64,000 bases of DNA from NCBI GenBank assembly GCA_030035585.1, contig CM057469.1, forward strand, positions 17,044,501-17,108,500. Reading direction: 5' to 3'. This document shows, in pieces, positions 45,641 to 56,501 of the stretch. The position numbers and the translations under genes were made by a program. The notes beneath the pieces are model-generated. The model was not told the origin of the DNA, did no database searches, and was given only the letters and a program-made list of their open reading frames with translations. The stretch's first letter is position 1. The number at the start of each line of letters is the position of its first letter. This stretch comes from Dugong dugon (lineage: Eukaryota > Chordata > Mammalia > Sirenia > Dugongidae).

Positions 45641-46134
45641 TGAAATGCAAAGATGTCACCCTGAAGACTAAGGTGCCCCTGACCCAACCCATGGTATTTT
45701 CAATCACATCATATGCACGCAGAAGCCGGACAATGAATAAGTAAGACTGAAGAAGAACTGATGCCTTTGAATTGTGGTGTTGGTGAAGAATACTGAATAT
45801 ACCACGGACTGCCAAAAGAACGAACATATTTGTCTTGAAAGAAGTACAACCAGAATGCTCCTTAGAAAGAAGGATGGCGAGACTACATCTTACATACTTT
45901 GGACATGCTGACAGGAGGGATCAGTCTCTGGAGAAGGACAACATGCTTGGAAAGTAGAGGATCAGTGAAAAAGAGAAAGACCCTCAAGGAGATGGGCTGA
46001 CACAGTGACTGCAACAACGGGCTCAAGCATAACAGTGATATGGGCATAGCACGGGACCGGGCAGTGTTCTGTTCTGTGGTGCACAGGGTCGCTATGAGTT
46101 GGAACCAACTTGACGGCACCTAACAACAACAACA

Positions 46135-46414
46135 AGATCCCACAAGTTGGTGCACAGCTGAGATCTAAATCCCTATCTCCTTGTGACTAGACCATGATCT
46201 CTCCAGGACCAGGCAGGGGTAGAGGAAGCAAAGTTAGAGTGAACAGCACTACTACCAACAAGCACCCTCTTAATCTGTACAGGCAGCACAGAATGGTCTC
46301 CCATTACAGACAGTGGTTCCGTATTTGTTAAGCCTCACACTTTAGAGCAGAAATTCCATAAAGGTAGGGGCTGTCTTCTTTACATAAAGAACGGCACAAA
46401 ACACTATGCATGCA
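46135..46414. other. intergenic, between RTE tail and SCCPDH 3' end
   Basis: No recognised gene. Short unassigned sequence downstream of the candidate SCCPDH poly(A) signal. Confidence 0.35.
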
Positions 46415-46420
46415 TTTATT
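46415..46420 (-). terminator. candidate SCCPDH poly(A) signal
   Basis: TTTATT on the + strand is AATAAA on the - strand, about 815 bases beyond the SCCPDH stop. The stretch between is free of recognisable repeats, which fits a 3' UTR. A second AATAAA lies at 46717-46712. Which is used cannot be told from sequence alone. Confidence 0.5.
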
Positions 46421-47232
46421 AAACGCTTATCACAAAAGCACAAGTTCTTTGCCTTATTTTAGGGCTTCAGTGGAAAACCTAAAATACAAAAATTAAATTT
46501 AAGAGAAAAATTCTGCTTTCACTGCTTAAGCAGTGACAATCAATAGACACTCATAACCTGAACTGTGGAAATACAAGTTAGAGGTACAGAACCAGGAAAA
46601 GAAAGAACGGCAAGCCCAATTATTAGCATTAAACAGGTAAGACCATTTAAGAAGCACATTTCTACCCCTACGCAAATACGTAGGCAGGTTCATACACAAA
46701 ACTGACAACCCTTTATTATTCAACTTAAGCAAGAGTCCAAAATCAATCAGTGTAGACAGGTGAAAAACTAGGCTAAAATAGCAAAAAGTGGTTTCATTTA
46801 GCAAAGGCCCACACAATATGTAGAAAAGCTCACTGGGAAGTGAGCTTCCAGTCAGTATCAAGGAAAGCAGCAGTTACTGCCCTCAATGAATGCCAGCTGC
46901 AAGCACCTTCACTGAGGAACGCCGTCAGCAACAGAGGGACACCCACCTACTCTGCCATCTGATCTGCCAGCTCATTTATAAAAATTTATCATTAACCCTT
47001 CAATGAAAAAGTGAAATATTAGTTCTCTCTCGTAAGCAATAAAAACCACAAAAATCAGCTGAGATTTTAAATTTAGGGTAAGCTAGTTCAATTGCCTGCT
47101 TTTAATGTGTAGGTATTTAAGATTTGACAATCCTCCACATATGGTCAGATAGGCTTATAAAAGAATTTCAAATATCAAATACAGAAGCTGTTAATTCATG
47201 CATTTTATGACTCTGGTTAATTCTTCAAACGT
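46421..47232 (-). other. SCCPDH: probable SCCPDH 3' UTR
   Basis: These 812 bases follow the SCCPDH stop and contain no recognised repeat and no convincing coding frame. They end at the candidate AATAAA. The extent is inferred from that signal. Confidence 0.5.
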
Positions 47233-47338
47233 TTAGACTTCAGAGCTGCTAATGATACTAAATTCAATGCCTCGGTGGTTGAGTCTGTCAATCAACTTCG
47301 TTCTGGAGAAAGCTGCTCCAGGTGTGAAGACCCCGCCC
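47233..47338 (-). CDS. SCCPDH: SCCPDH terminal exon and stop
   Basis: It encodes GGVFTPGAAFSRTKLIDRLN, then HRGIEFSIISSSEV and TAA. The C-terminal Ser-Ser-Ser-Glu-Val is typical of the family as I recall it. The acceptor is TTTTACAG on the - strand. Confidence 0.95.
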
Positions 47339-50300
47339 CTGTAAAATAACAAGGTAAAACAGTACACAAGCCAGTATCCAGCCCTTTCCTCTGCTAGTGT
47401 GATTGGCTGTAGGGATAGCTATCAAATCATTTCAGAACGCATGGAAACCCGACTCTTGATTCTACCATGGATTACTTTTGGTTCCATTCCTAAAATCAGC
47501 CAAATGAGCAAGTAGCTACTGTTCGGGAGAAAAGCAATGCCAGAGCCAAGGCCATCTAGACTGGTTCAGCTCCTGGTGAGATTGCTTTCCACCAATACAT
47601 GAGTCAAAGGGACACAGAGCACCATCAACCAGAATAACTGCTGCTGCTGTTTATAAAAAGTCCTCATACTTCAGAGGATTAAATAAAGATCTGAATGAAA
47701 TAAATTTAGGTAATCAACTATTATTAAGACATAAACAAGACTTAAACTGGATGAAAAAGAAGTTTCTTTAAATCTAATAGCTAATATTTATAAAATGTTA
47801 AATACTTTCAAAGGGTACATAAGTATTTGAAAATAATTTAATTACGTTTTACTACATACAATTTGTATTTTTTTACTTGATATTGTTTTAAGTAATGCTT
47901 AATTTATTTCTAAGCCTGCAGGCCTATGCTCATTTGTAAGGTTGGCCTAGCTTTCGGGTAACAGCTAAATGCTCCAACTAGATAATCATCTAGCTAGGAT
48001 CCCATGATTCAACTCACTCTTGGGTGGCAGGGCTCCCACTGCCAGGTGAGTATTGTTCAGCACTGATTAGAGACTCCTGTTAATCTTGGCTGAACGCTAC
48101 TTAACGATAAGGCTCTTTTATCAGTGGCTGATTCTGGACTTGAGCTATTTATATAAGGAACTGCAGCCAACTTACATGGCTTCCAAGCTTTTCTGTCTCC
48201 TCTTATTTACTCTGCAGTTGTTCCCAGAAGCTGCTAAGAAATGGTCTAGCTCATAATTTTAATTTACCTATATCTCTGCATCAAAGGAACTATGAATGCT
48301 TATGTGCAAACCCAAAGCCTGAAAATCAAATCAAAATAAGCCAATCTAATTAGAGTAGAAGAAAACCAACTTACGTCTTAGGAAGATCAGAGGTATCATT
48401 GAGAAGAGTCAAGGCTGCCTGAACCATGGCTATGGGGGTAGCCACATAGCCAGCCTCTGGAGAAAATGGATCAAAGAAAAAGAATATATTAATGAAGTAT
48501 GCATTCAACAACACCCACAAATAGGTTTTATAGCTAATTCTAGGTATACAGAATAATTTTAATGTATCATTTAAAAAATAATTAACACTTATATAAAAAC
48601 CAAAACCACACCTGTTGCCGTCAAGTTGATTCTGACTCATAGCAACCCTATAGGACAGAGTACAACTGCCCCATAGGCCTTCCAAGGAGCACCTGGTGGA
48701 TTCAAGCTGTCAACTTTTTAGGTTAGCAGCCGTAGCACTTAACCACTGCGCCACCAGGATTTCTAACACTTAAATAACACTTATTAAGTGTTAGAAACTG
48801 TACTAAGAGCTTTAAATCTACTTTAAAAAGTTACTTAAATAATTTGTGCTTATGTTTCCAAAACAATTAAGCTTTAAAAAGAATATATTGTAATAGGATA
48901 TGGCTCTGTAGCTTAAGACAATGTAAAACTCCCAAGCATTCTTGAATCAGATGCAAAATACCTGGTCCTTTCACCTGAGTACAAATTCTGATATTTGGTT
49001 TGTTCTTATCCGTAGCAAGGCCTTGGCTATATCCTTGACCAAAGAATGTCATTGTAAATGATGATGCATCAATCTGTAAAAGAGAAAGCCAAGGACTCAG
49101 TAAATATCATTTCTTCTCTGGACACAATAAAACCTGTTATTCCATACTTCATATGAGACATTTTCAATAGATAAAAACAACAATATTCTACCAGCCAGAA
49201 TATTCTGTCATCCTTTAATCACAGGGCAAAAATTAACTCTTGGAAGATTAAGTTCTGATAACTGGTGTGATGTTGCGGGGGAAGAGAGTAGGTAAGGAAT
49301 AGGAATGAGATCAAGATGATTTTTAGGTTGTGGCTTAAAGAATGACAGCATCATTAAAGCAGGGAGTTTAAGAGGAAAAGATGGAGGTGGTTTTAATTTC
49401 TTGGGAAGGGGAGTAGAATATGGTAATCTGGTTTTAGACGCTTTGTCTGAGGTGGTAAGACAAAAACAGCCATCAAGTAATGAGAATATAGACTGTGGCA
49501 AAGACATTGAATTGCCCCACTTACAGATGTAAAAATTTGATTCAAAAATTAAATCCTAGACAACTTATTGCAACATCTTTTGCAATCATTAAATTTAGAA
49601 ATAAGGTAACAAAGACAATTCAGTTGTGGTCAACCAATTTTTATTTAAGTATTAACTAAGCATCAAACATGAGGTACTGGTGGTTCAGTGGCAGAATCCT
49701 CTCATTCCATGAAGGAGACATGGGTTCAATTCCTGGCCACTGTACCTCATGTGCAGCCACCACCTGTCAGTGAAGGCCTGCATGTTGCTATGATGCTGAA
49801 CAGCTTTCAGCGGAGCTTCCAGACTAAGACAAAGACAGAAGAAAGGCCTGGTGATTTACTTCTGAAAATCAGCCAATGAAAACCCTGTGGATCACAATCG
49901 TCTGATCCACAACTGATCATGGGGATGGCACAGGACTGGGCAACAATTTGTTTCGTTTTGCATGGAGTCACCATGAGTTGGGGCAATTAACAACAGTAAG
50001 TGTCAGATACAATGCTAAGTCCTGAGACACAAATAAAATATGGTCCCTGCCCTTTAGGAAGCTTACAGTTTAGTGGGGAAGAGAAATATATAAACAGGTC
50101 TAATAACAATATGACATATGAACTAAAAGAGAGGGCATTATTAAATCTACAGGGGGTAGGGGAGTAGAGTTTTGAAACGCGTATGTACACGCACACACAT
50201 TTTAATAGAAGTTCACTAAAAGTAGGGTGGATACCAGAAAGGAAAAATCATTAGTTAAAAGCAAGAAGGAATGCAGTAGCATGGTGTATTACAATCACAG

Positions 50301-53130
50301 TTCACTACTGCTAAACTTTTATAGGTGTGGACGAGGTCAGACACACAAGCAGCACTCCTCCCCTCCCCTGCCTGGACATTGCTAACTGATCATAAAACTC
50401 TTTCAGGCAAGGCACATATTCAGCTTTAGAACTATTTTCAACACAGTCACCAGGCTGCTACTACCAATTAACCAGGTTCGCATGAAAAATAAAACCTATC
50501 TGCTATCTAGGACTAGACCATGAAAGGCCTATGATGGCATCACACAGAGATGGACTTCAGGCCAGTAGTGCTCCAGGGGTGTGCACCAAAATTACCCAGG
50601 AAACATTCTGGGGGCATGGCATGCATACTGGTATTTACCAAACCTGATCTGGAACCATCCTATCAACATCAGCAATTCTCAATCTTGGGAGCTCATTAGA
50701 ATCACTGTGGAACTTTAAAAAACCCCAACGCCTAGGCCAAATTAAACCAGAATCTCTGGTCATCAGTTTTGGGTTCTCTCCCAAAGCTGAGAACCACTGC
50801 TCTACACTTTCTGGTCCCACTTCACACCTACTGAATCAGAGTGTCCAGAAGCAGGGTTGGGGCATGTATTTTTGAAAAATATTCAGTGATTCTGATATAT
50901 AAAACCCAAGCTGAGAATCACCGCCAAAGCAATGAATCAGGGAAGAGTTTTAAAGAAGGCAATGAAAGTCAGATTCATGTTTAAGAGAGAGTAGTGGGAA
51001 GATGAATTGGAAAGGAACCAATAGGAAGGTTATGAAAAGTTGAGTCAAGAGACAGGGACCTGAACCAAGGCAGTTGTGATGAATGTAGACAAAAATCTAG
51101 AATGATGACTAGGTTTCTGGGTGGGCAGATGATAATGGCATAAACCGAGATGGAAAATATATAAGGAAGAAGAGAGTTTTGGGGAACAAAATTCAGATTT
51201 TGATATGTTTGTTTAGTTCGAAATACCTGTGAGATATATATATATAGGTCAAGACGTCTAGTAAAATAGGTAGGTATATAAATCTGGAGATACAAATGTG
51301 CCTATTAAGAATACTGTTGAGGTCACTTAGGAAGAGTGAGTGAGAAGTGGGCCAAAGATGGAGCCCTGGGGACAATGGATATTTAAGGAATAGAAAGAAG
51401 GTGAGGATATTGAATAGCAAAGGCAAAGAAGGAACACTGAGAGAGGAAATCTAGAAAAGCAATCACCTTAGAAGCCAAAAGGAGCAAGTATTTCAAGAAG
51501 AAGAACAATGTCAAAGATAACAGAGACTAAGTAAGGGCTAAAAAGCAGTTAATGCATTTAGCAATTACAAGGTCAACTATGACTTTAGCAAGGGGACAAT
51601 GCAGGGCGAAGAAGGGTTGAAGGGCTCTTTTTTAGGTTGGGAAACAATGAGTAGAAAGAGCCTATAGAGGGGGGACAGGTGGAGTCTACAGGAGAGACAA
51701 GGAATCATCAGTGAGAAAGTCAGGAGGCAATCTAATCAAAAGAAGTAATAATGGTTAAGACTCAAGCTAGTTTGAATCCAGGATTCACCACAACCTAGCT
51801 ATGTGAACTTAGGCAAATAACATCATTTTTACTTATTTCCTCAATATAAAAAGTAGGTAACAATAGCACCTTCATCTCAATGGTTTTTGGAGGACTAAAT
51901 GAGATAATTCATGCAAACACTTAGCCTAGTGCTTGCAACACAATAAATGCTTGATTTTTTGAAGAGAAGAGCACAGCGGGGTAGGATCAGCTGTACAGGA
52001 GAATACTTCTTTGAGAGAGGAAAAAAGAAGGTGAAGATAGGAGCAATGACGATAGGTCTGAGGATAGGAATCGCAGGGGGTACACAACAGATGTTCCCAA
52101 TTGTTTTAGTGAAGTAGGAGCTGAGATGATTTGAAGAAAGGGAAGAAGAGCTAGAGTTTGACAGATGTAGGGAAGGAAAAAAACACAGTAAAGGCAATGG
52201 AGAGATGACTACTGAAAAGTAAAAGGATCAGCAAGTGATGCTGCCAGTTCCACTGAGATGGGGAACATGAACTTGCAGTGGTACCATCTGTTCAGCAGTG
52301 CAATTCCCCCAGCAGTGGTGGTATACAAGAGATGAAGGCTCAGTGACCCAAGGCCTGACTCGGGATTGGGATCTGTAAGCCACATGGCGGAAAATGAGGC
52401 AGCAATACTGTTGAGGATGGATACTGGAGAGACGGTAATTTATGTACCATGGGGCTCCAGGCTATGTGGAAGAGGAAGTGAAACTGGGGGTGGGGGGAAG
52501 GTAACAGAAGAAAAAAGTGAAGAAGTAAAAATCTTTGAGATCTCTATGAAGTAGAGAGTATATGGTTTCTGGAGCCAGACAGCTGCGTTCTTATCTCTGC
52601 CACTCACTAGCTGGAGGACCGTGGGCAGTTTGCTTAGACTCTCTATGCTCCATCTGTAAAACAAAGATAATAACAGCTACCTCAAGGGGTGTCTGAGAAG
52701 ATTACATTATCTACTTTATGTAAAGTGCTGAAAAGAGTTCCTGAAACGTAATAAGTATTTCACCAAGTCTTAGCTGCTACTGTCACTACACTGAGTAAAA
52801 GTAAAAACAAAATAAAGAAAAATATTATTTTAAAGACCTGGATAACAAAGAAACAATTACCTGTTTTTGTGTTGGACCTTGCTTTGAAACATAACCAAAG
52901 GAGAAGAGCCATGGGAACTAAAGAGAAAAACAAACAAAACCCTCAGTTAATTTTTTTAAAAACTTACAAACCATACTTCTAAAGATCTAATCTCATAAAA
53001 TTTTACTTACTCTTATGAGAAGCTGCCTTCCAATGCCAAACCTCACAAAGAATAAAAAGAAAAGTCCTGCAAACATCAGCTTAATAACAGAGGTGATGCC
53101 TCCCACCGTTACATAAGCAGCATATTGAAC
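47233..53130 (-). CDS. SCCPDH: SCCPDH, last five exons (partial gene)
   Basis: Five exons on the - strand encode the C-terminal part (about 158 residues) of saccharopine dehydrogenase-like oxidoreductase, usually about 430 residues. The protein is related by sequence to saccharopine dehydrogenase/reductases. It has been found on lipid droplets and in mitochondria, and its reaction is not firmly established. Exons in transcript order are 53130-53011, 52917-52861, 49073-48962, 48456-48375 and 47338-47233. All splice sites are canonical, all phases agree, and the frame is open to TAA at 47235-47233. A hydrophobic stretch (KLMFAGLFFLFFVRFG) in the first of these exons looks like a membrane or lipid-droplet anchor. 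Upstream exons with the nucleotide-binding fold are outside the window. The gene is tail to tail with KIF28. It appears functional in this part. Confidence 0.95.
47339..48374. other. SCCPDH intron, no recognised feature
   Basis: AT-rich intron between the last two exons. I see no clear repeat family or RNA gene. Confidence 0.4.
48375..48456 (-). CDS. SCCPDH: SCCPDH exon (EAGYVATPIAMVQAA)
   Basis: It encodes EAGYVATPIAMVQAALTLL, then NDTSDLPKT across the next junction. Acceptor TTCTCCAG, donor GTAAGT. Phases match both neighbours. Confidence 0.95.
48592..48763 (-). mobile_element. AfroSINE, antisense, in SCCPDH intron
   Basis: 'cctgttgccgtcaagttgat' to 'accactgcgccaccaggatt', flanked by TAACACTTA (48583-48591 and 48764-48772). 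It has the same orientation as the host transcript, about 190 bases from the exon at 48962. Confidence 0.9.
48962..49073 (-). CDS. SCCPDH: SCCPDH exon (FGQGYSQG motif)
   Basis: It encodes IDASSFTMTFFGQGYSQGLA, then TDKNKPNIRICTQVKGP. It has a TTTACAG acceptor and a GTATTT donor. The exon ends with one base of the Glu codon completed in the next exon. Confidence 0.95.
49074..49675. other. SCCPDH intron, no recognised feature
   Basis: No recognised repeat or exon. Confidence 0.35.
49676..49998 (+). mobile_element. tRNA-headed SINE with RTE-derived body
   Basis: The head 'ggtggttcagtggcagaatc' and 'gggttcaattcctggccact' are tRNA-Gly-like A and B boxes. The body ('gttgctatgatgctgaacag', 'ggagcttccagactaagaca') equals the RTE 5' UTR at 42950. 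The middle ('gcctggtgatttacttctga') equals the block in long AfroSINEs. The tail ('caccatgagttggggcaatt', 'aacaacag') is RTE 3'-like. Target duplication unclear. Confidence 0.75.
49999..51744. other. SCCPDH intron, mostly unassigned
   Basis: Parts at about 50668-50910 resemble degraded MER5-type elements ('gctgagaaccactgctctac', 'gctgagaatcaccgccaaag'). A short TA-run lies at 51236-51246. No exon or RNA gene was seen. Confidence 0.35.
51745..51950 (-). repeat. MIR, antisense
   Basis: 'ctagctatgtgaacttaggc' and 'cttagcctagtgcttgcaac' fit the antisense MIR pattern. Confidence 0.7.
51951..52557. other. SCCPDH intron, no recognised feature
   Basis: Purine-rich, no recognised repeat or exon. Confidence 0.35.
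52558..52790 (-). repeat. MIR, antisense
   Basis: 'tctggagccagacagctgcg', 'ctctgccactcactagctgg' and 'ctccatctgtaaaacaaaga' are typical of MIR. It ends about 70 bases before the SCCPDH exon at 52861. Confidence 0.85.
52861..52917 (-). CDS. SCCPDH: SCCPDH exon (FPWLFSFGYVSKQGPTQKQ)
   Basis: A 19-codon exon in phase 0 encodes FPWLFSFGYVSKQGPTQKQ. The acceptor ends TTTAG and the donor is GTAATT on the - strand. It lies only 93 bases from the preceding exon. Confidence 0.95.
53011..53130 (-). CDS. SCCPDH: SCCPDH exon with hydrophobic anchor
   Basis: A 40-codon exon, phase 0 at both ends, begins VQYAAYVTVGGITSVIK and ends VRFGIGRQLLIR. The 16-residue run KLMFAGLFFLFFVRFG is strongly hydrophobic. 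On the - strand the acceptor is TTAACTTAG and the donor GTAAGT. Confidence 0.95.
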
Positions 53131-53302
53131 CTAAGTTAAAAAGATAAAGTTAAAACAATACTCTCTGCATTTTAGACCACATAACACAAGAATGTTAGCT
53201 ACTTATTACTGACTCTTCTGTTGTACATAATATGGAACAAAATCAGTAGCCACTTTATGAATGCATTACGTTCTGAAAGCTTATTCAGAAACCCAGTATT
53301 GT

Positions 53303-55475
53303 TGTTAGATGCTGTCGAGTCGGTTCTGACCCATAGTGGCCCTGTGTACAACAGAACGAAACACTGCCCAGTCCTGTGCTATCCTCACAATCGCTGCTAT
53401 GTCTGAGCCCACTGTTGCTGCCACCGTGTCAATCCATCTCCTTGAGGGTCTTCCTCTTTTTCACTGACCCTCTATTTTACCAAGCATGATGTCCCTCTCC
53501 AGGGACTGGTCCCCCTGATAACATGTCTGAAGTATGTGAGACGAAGTCTCACCATCCTTGCTTCCAAGGAGCACTCTGGCTGTACTTCTTCCAAGACAGA
53601 TTTGTTCATTCTTCTGAACTCCATGGTATAAATCAATATTCTCAGCCAACACCATAATTCCAAGGCATCAATTCTTCTTTGGTTTTCTTTATTCATTGTC
53701 CAGTTTTCACATACGTATAATAAGGCAACTGAAAATATAATGGCTTGGGTCAAGCGCACCTTAGTCCCCAAAGAGACATCTTTGCTTTTTAACACTTTAA
53801 AGAGGTATTTTGCAGCAGATTTGCCCAGAGCAATGCGTCCTTTGATTTCCTGACTGATGCTTCCACGGGCATTGATTGTATCCAAGTAAAATGAAATCCT
53901 TGACAACTTCAGTCTTTTCTCCGTTTATCATGATGTTGCTTACTGGCCCAGTTGTGAGGATTTTTGTTTTCTTTATGTTGAGGTGTAATCCATACTGAAG
54001 GCTGTGGTCTTTGACCTTGATCAGTAAGTGCTTCAAGTCTTCCTCACTTTCAGCAAGCAAAGTTGAGTCACCTGCATAACGCAGGTTGTTAATGAGACTT
54101 CCTCCAATCCTGACGCCCCTTTCTCCTTCATATAGTCCAGCTTCTCGGATTATCTGTTCAGCATACAGACTGAAAAAGTATGGTGAAAGGATGCTACTCT
54201 GATATACACCTTTCTTGACTTTAAAACAAGCAGTATCCCCTTGCTCTGTTAGAACAACTGCCTCTTGGTCTAAGTACAGGTTCTGCATGAGCATAATTAA
54301 GTGTTCTGTAATTCCCATTCTTCACAGTGTTATCCATAATTTGTTATGATCCACACAGTCGAATGCCTTTGCATAGTCAATAAAACACAAGTCAACATCT
54401 TTCTGGTATTGTCTGCTTTAGCCATGATCCATCTGACATCAGCAATGATATCCCTCGTTCCACATCCTCTTCTGGCTCCGGCTTGAATTTCTGGCAGTTC
54501 CCTGTCATTACACTGTTGCAACAGCTTTTGAATGATCTTTAGCAAAATTTCACTTGTGTGTATATTAATGATATTGTTCGATAATTTCTACATTCTGTGG
54601 GATCACCTTTCTTTGGAATGCACAAATATGGATCTCTTCCACTCGGCTGGCCAGGTAGCTGTCTTCCAAATTTCTTGGCATAGACGAGTGAGTACCTCCA
54701 CTGCTGTATCTGTTTGTTGAAACATCTCAATTGGTATTCCATCTATTCCTGGAGCCTTGTTTTTTGCCAATGCTTTCAGTGCAGCTTGGACCTCTTCCTT
54801 CAGTACCATCAGTTCTTGATCATATGCTACATCCTGAAATGGCTGAATATCAACTAGTTCTTTTTGGGACAGTGACTCTGTGTATTCCTTCCATCTTTTT
54901 TTGATGCCTTCTGCATCATTTAGTATTTTGTTTGTAGAATCCTTCACTATTCCAACTTGAGGCTTGAATTTTTTCTTCAGTTATTTCAGCTTGAAAAATG
55001 CCGAGCGTGTTCTTCCCTTTTCGTTTTCTAACTCCAGGTCTTTGCACATTTCATTAGGTAACTTTGTCTTCTCAAGCCACCTTTTGAAATCTTCCGTTCA
55101 GCTCTTTTATGTCATTATTTCTTCCATTCACTTTAGCTACTGCGTTCAAGAGCAAGTTTCAGAGTCTCTTCTGACATCCATTTTGATCTTTTCATTCTTT
55201 CCTGCCCTTTTAATGACCTTTTGCTTTCTTCATGTATGATGTCCTTGATGTCTTCCCACAACTCATCCGGTCTTTGGTCATTAGTGTTCAACGCATCAAA
55301 TCTATTCTTGAGATGGTCTCTGAATTCAGGTGGGAAACACTCAAGGTTGTATTTTTGCTCTCATGGGCTTGTTTTAATTTTCTTCAGCTTCAAATTGAAC
55401 TTGCATATGAACAACTGATGGTCTGTTTCGCAGTTGGCCCCTGGCCTTGTTCTGACTGATGATATTGGGCTTTTC
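53303..55475 (-). mobile_element. RTE LINE, antisense, interrupted by L1 copy 2
   Basis: The 3' end reads 'gatgctgtcgagtcggttct'. Minus-strand frames match the RTE ORF: a reverse transcriptase piece (53797-54318) in which the catalytic block reads Tyr-Ala-Gly-Asp (NNLRYAGDSTLLAE) instead of Tyr-Ala-Asp-Asp, linker pieces to 55440, and many stops. At 55475 it is cut by the L1. It resumes at 63133-63180 ('tttccacagttgtagtcgat'). Confidence 0.88.
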
Positions 55476-56501
55476 TGTTTCCTTTTTTTTTTTTACTGTT
55501 GCTATTAAATGAAGTTGACATTTTAAGTTAGTCTCCCATAAAGAATTTTTTTTTTCACATACATTGTTATGAGACCCCCAACTTCTCACCCCATTTTGTG
55601 ACAGCACATTCCTCCCCTCCGCCCCTGATTCCCATGAACATTCAACCAGCTCCTAACTCTCTCTGCCTTCCCATCTCAACTCTGGACAGAAGCTGCCCCT
55701 TTGGTCTCTTGTATCTACTTGACTAAGAGGCACATTCTTCACAAGTATCACTTTATGTCCCACAGGCCAGTCCAACCCCCGTCTGAAGAGTTGGCCTCGG
55801 AAATTGTTTTAGTTCTGGGGTGACAGAGAGACCAGGGGCCATGCCTTCTGGGGCACCTCCAGTCTCAGTCAGACCATTAAGCCTGGTCTTCTTACTAGAA
55901 TTTTAGTTCTACATCCCATCCTTCTGCTGCTCCATCAGGGACCCTCTGTTGTGTTCCCTGTCAGGACATTCATTGGTGGTAGCTGGGCACCATCTAGTTC
56001 TTCTCGTCTCAGGCTGATGAAGTCTCTGGTTTATGTGGCCTATTCTGTCTCTTGGGCTAATACTTTCCTTGTGTCTTTGGTGTTCTTCGTTCTCCTTTAC
56101 TCCAAGTGGTTGGGACCAATTGATGCATCTTAGATGGCTGTTTGCAAGCTTTTAAGACCCCAGACGCCACTCAAGAAAGCAGGATGCAGAATATTTTCTT
56201 AGTAAGTTTTGTTATGCCAATTGACATAGATATCCCCTGAAAGCATGGTCCCTAGACCCCACATCCCTGCTACTCCGTCTCTCAAAGTATTTAACTGTAT
56301 TGAGGAAACTTCTTAGCTTTGGTTTAGTCCAGTTGTGCTGGCTTCCCCTGTAGTGTGTGCCGTCCTTCCCTTCACCTAAGATGATTCTTATCTACTATCT
56401 ACTTAGGGAATAACCCTCACCCTCCCTCCCCACTCCCGTAACCATCAAAGAATGTTTTCTTCTGTGTTTAAACCCTTTCTTGAGTTCTTATAATAGTGGT
56501 C

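Larger units (their letters stand above)
42900..46134 (+). mobile_element. RTE LINE, sense, near full length
   Basis: About 3.2 kb. A 5' UTR (from about 42905, 'gttgctgtgatgctggaagc') is followed by an endonuclease frame (43336-44052), a basic linker, and reverse transcriptase frames to 45635. The 3' end ('cgctatgagttggaaccaac') is followed by a CAA-repeat tail (about 46124-46134), a hallmark of RTE elements. Possible target duplication AAGACCCCA / AAGATCCCA at the two ends. Several frameshifts make it inactive. Confidence 0.88.

Noticed and set aside
49680..49750. tRNA-Gly gene
   Set aside because: It has A- and B-box-like sequence, but the anticodon arm is degenerate and it leads straight into RTE-derived sequence, so it is a SINE head.
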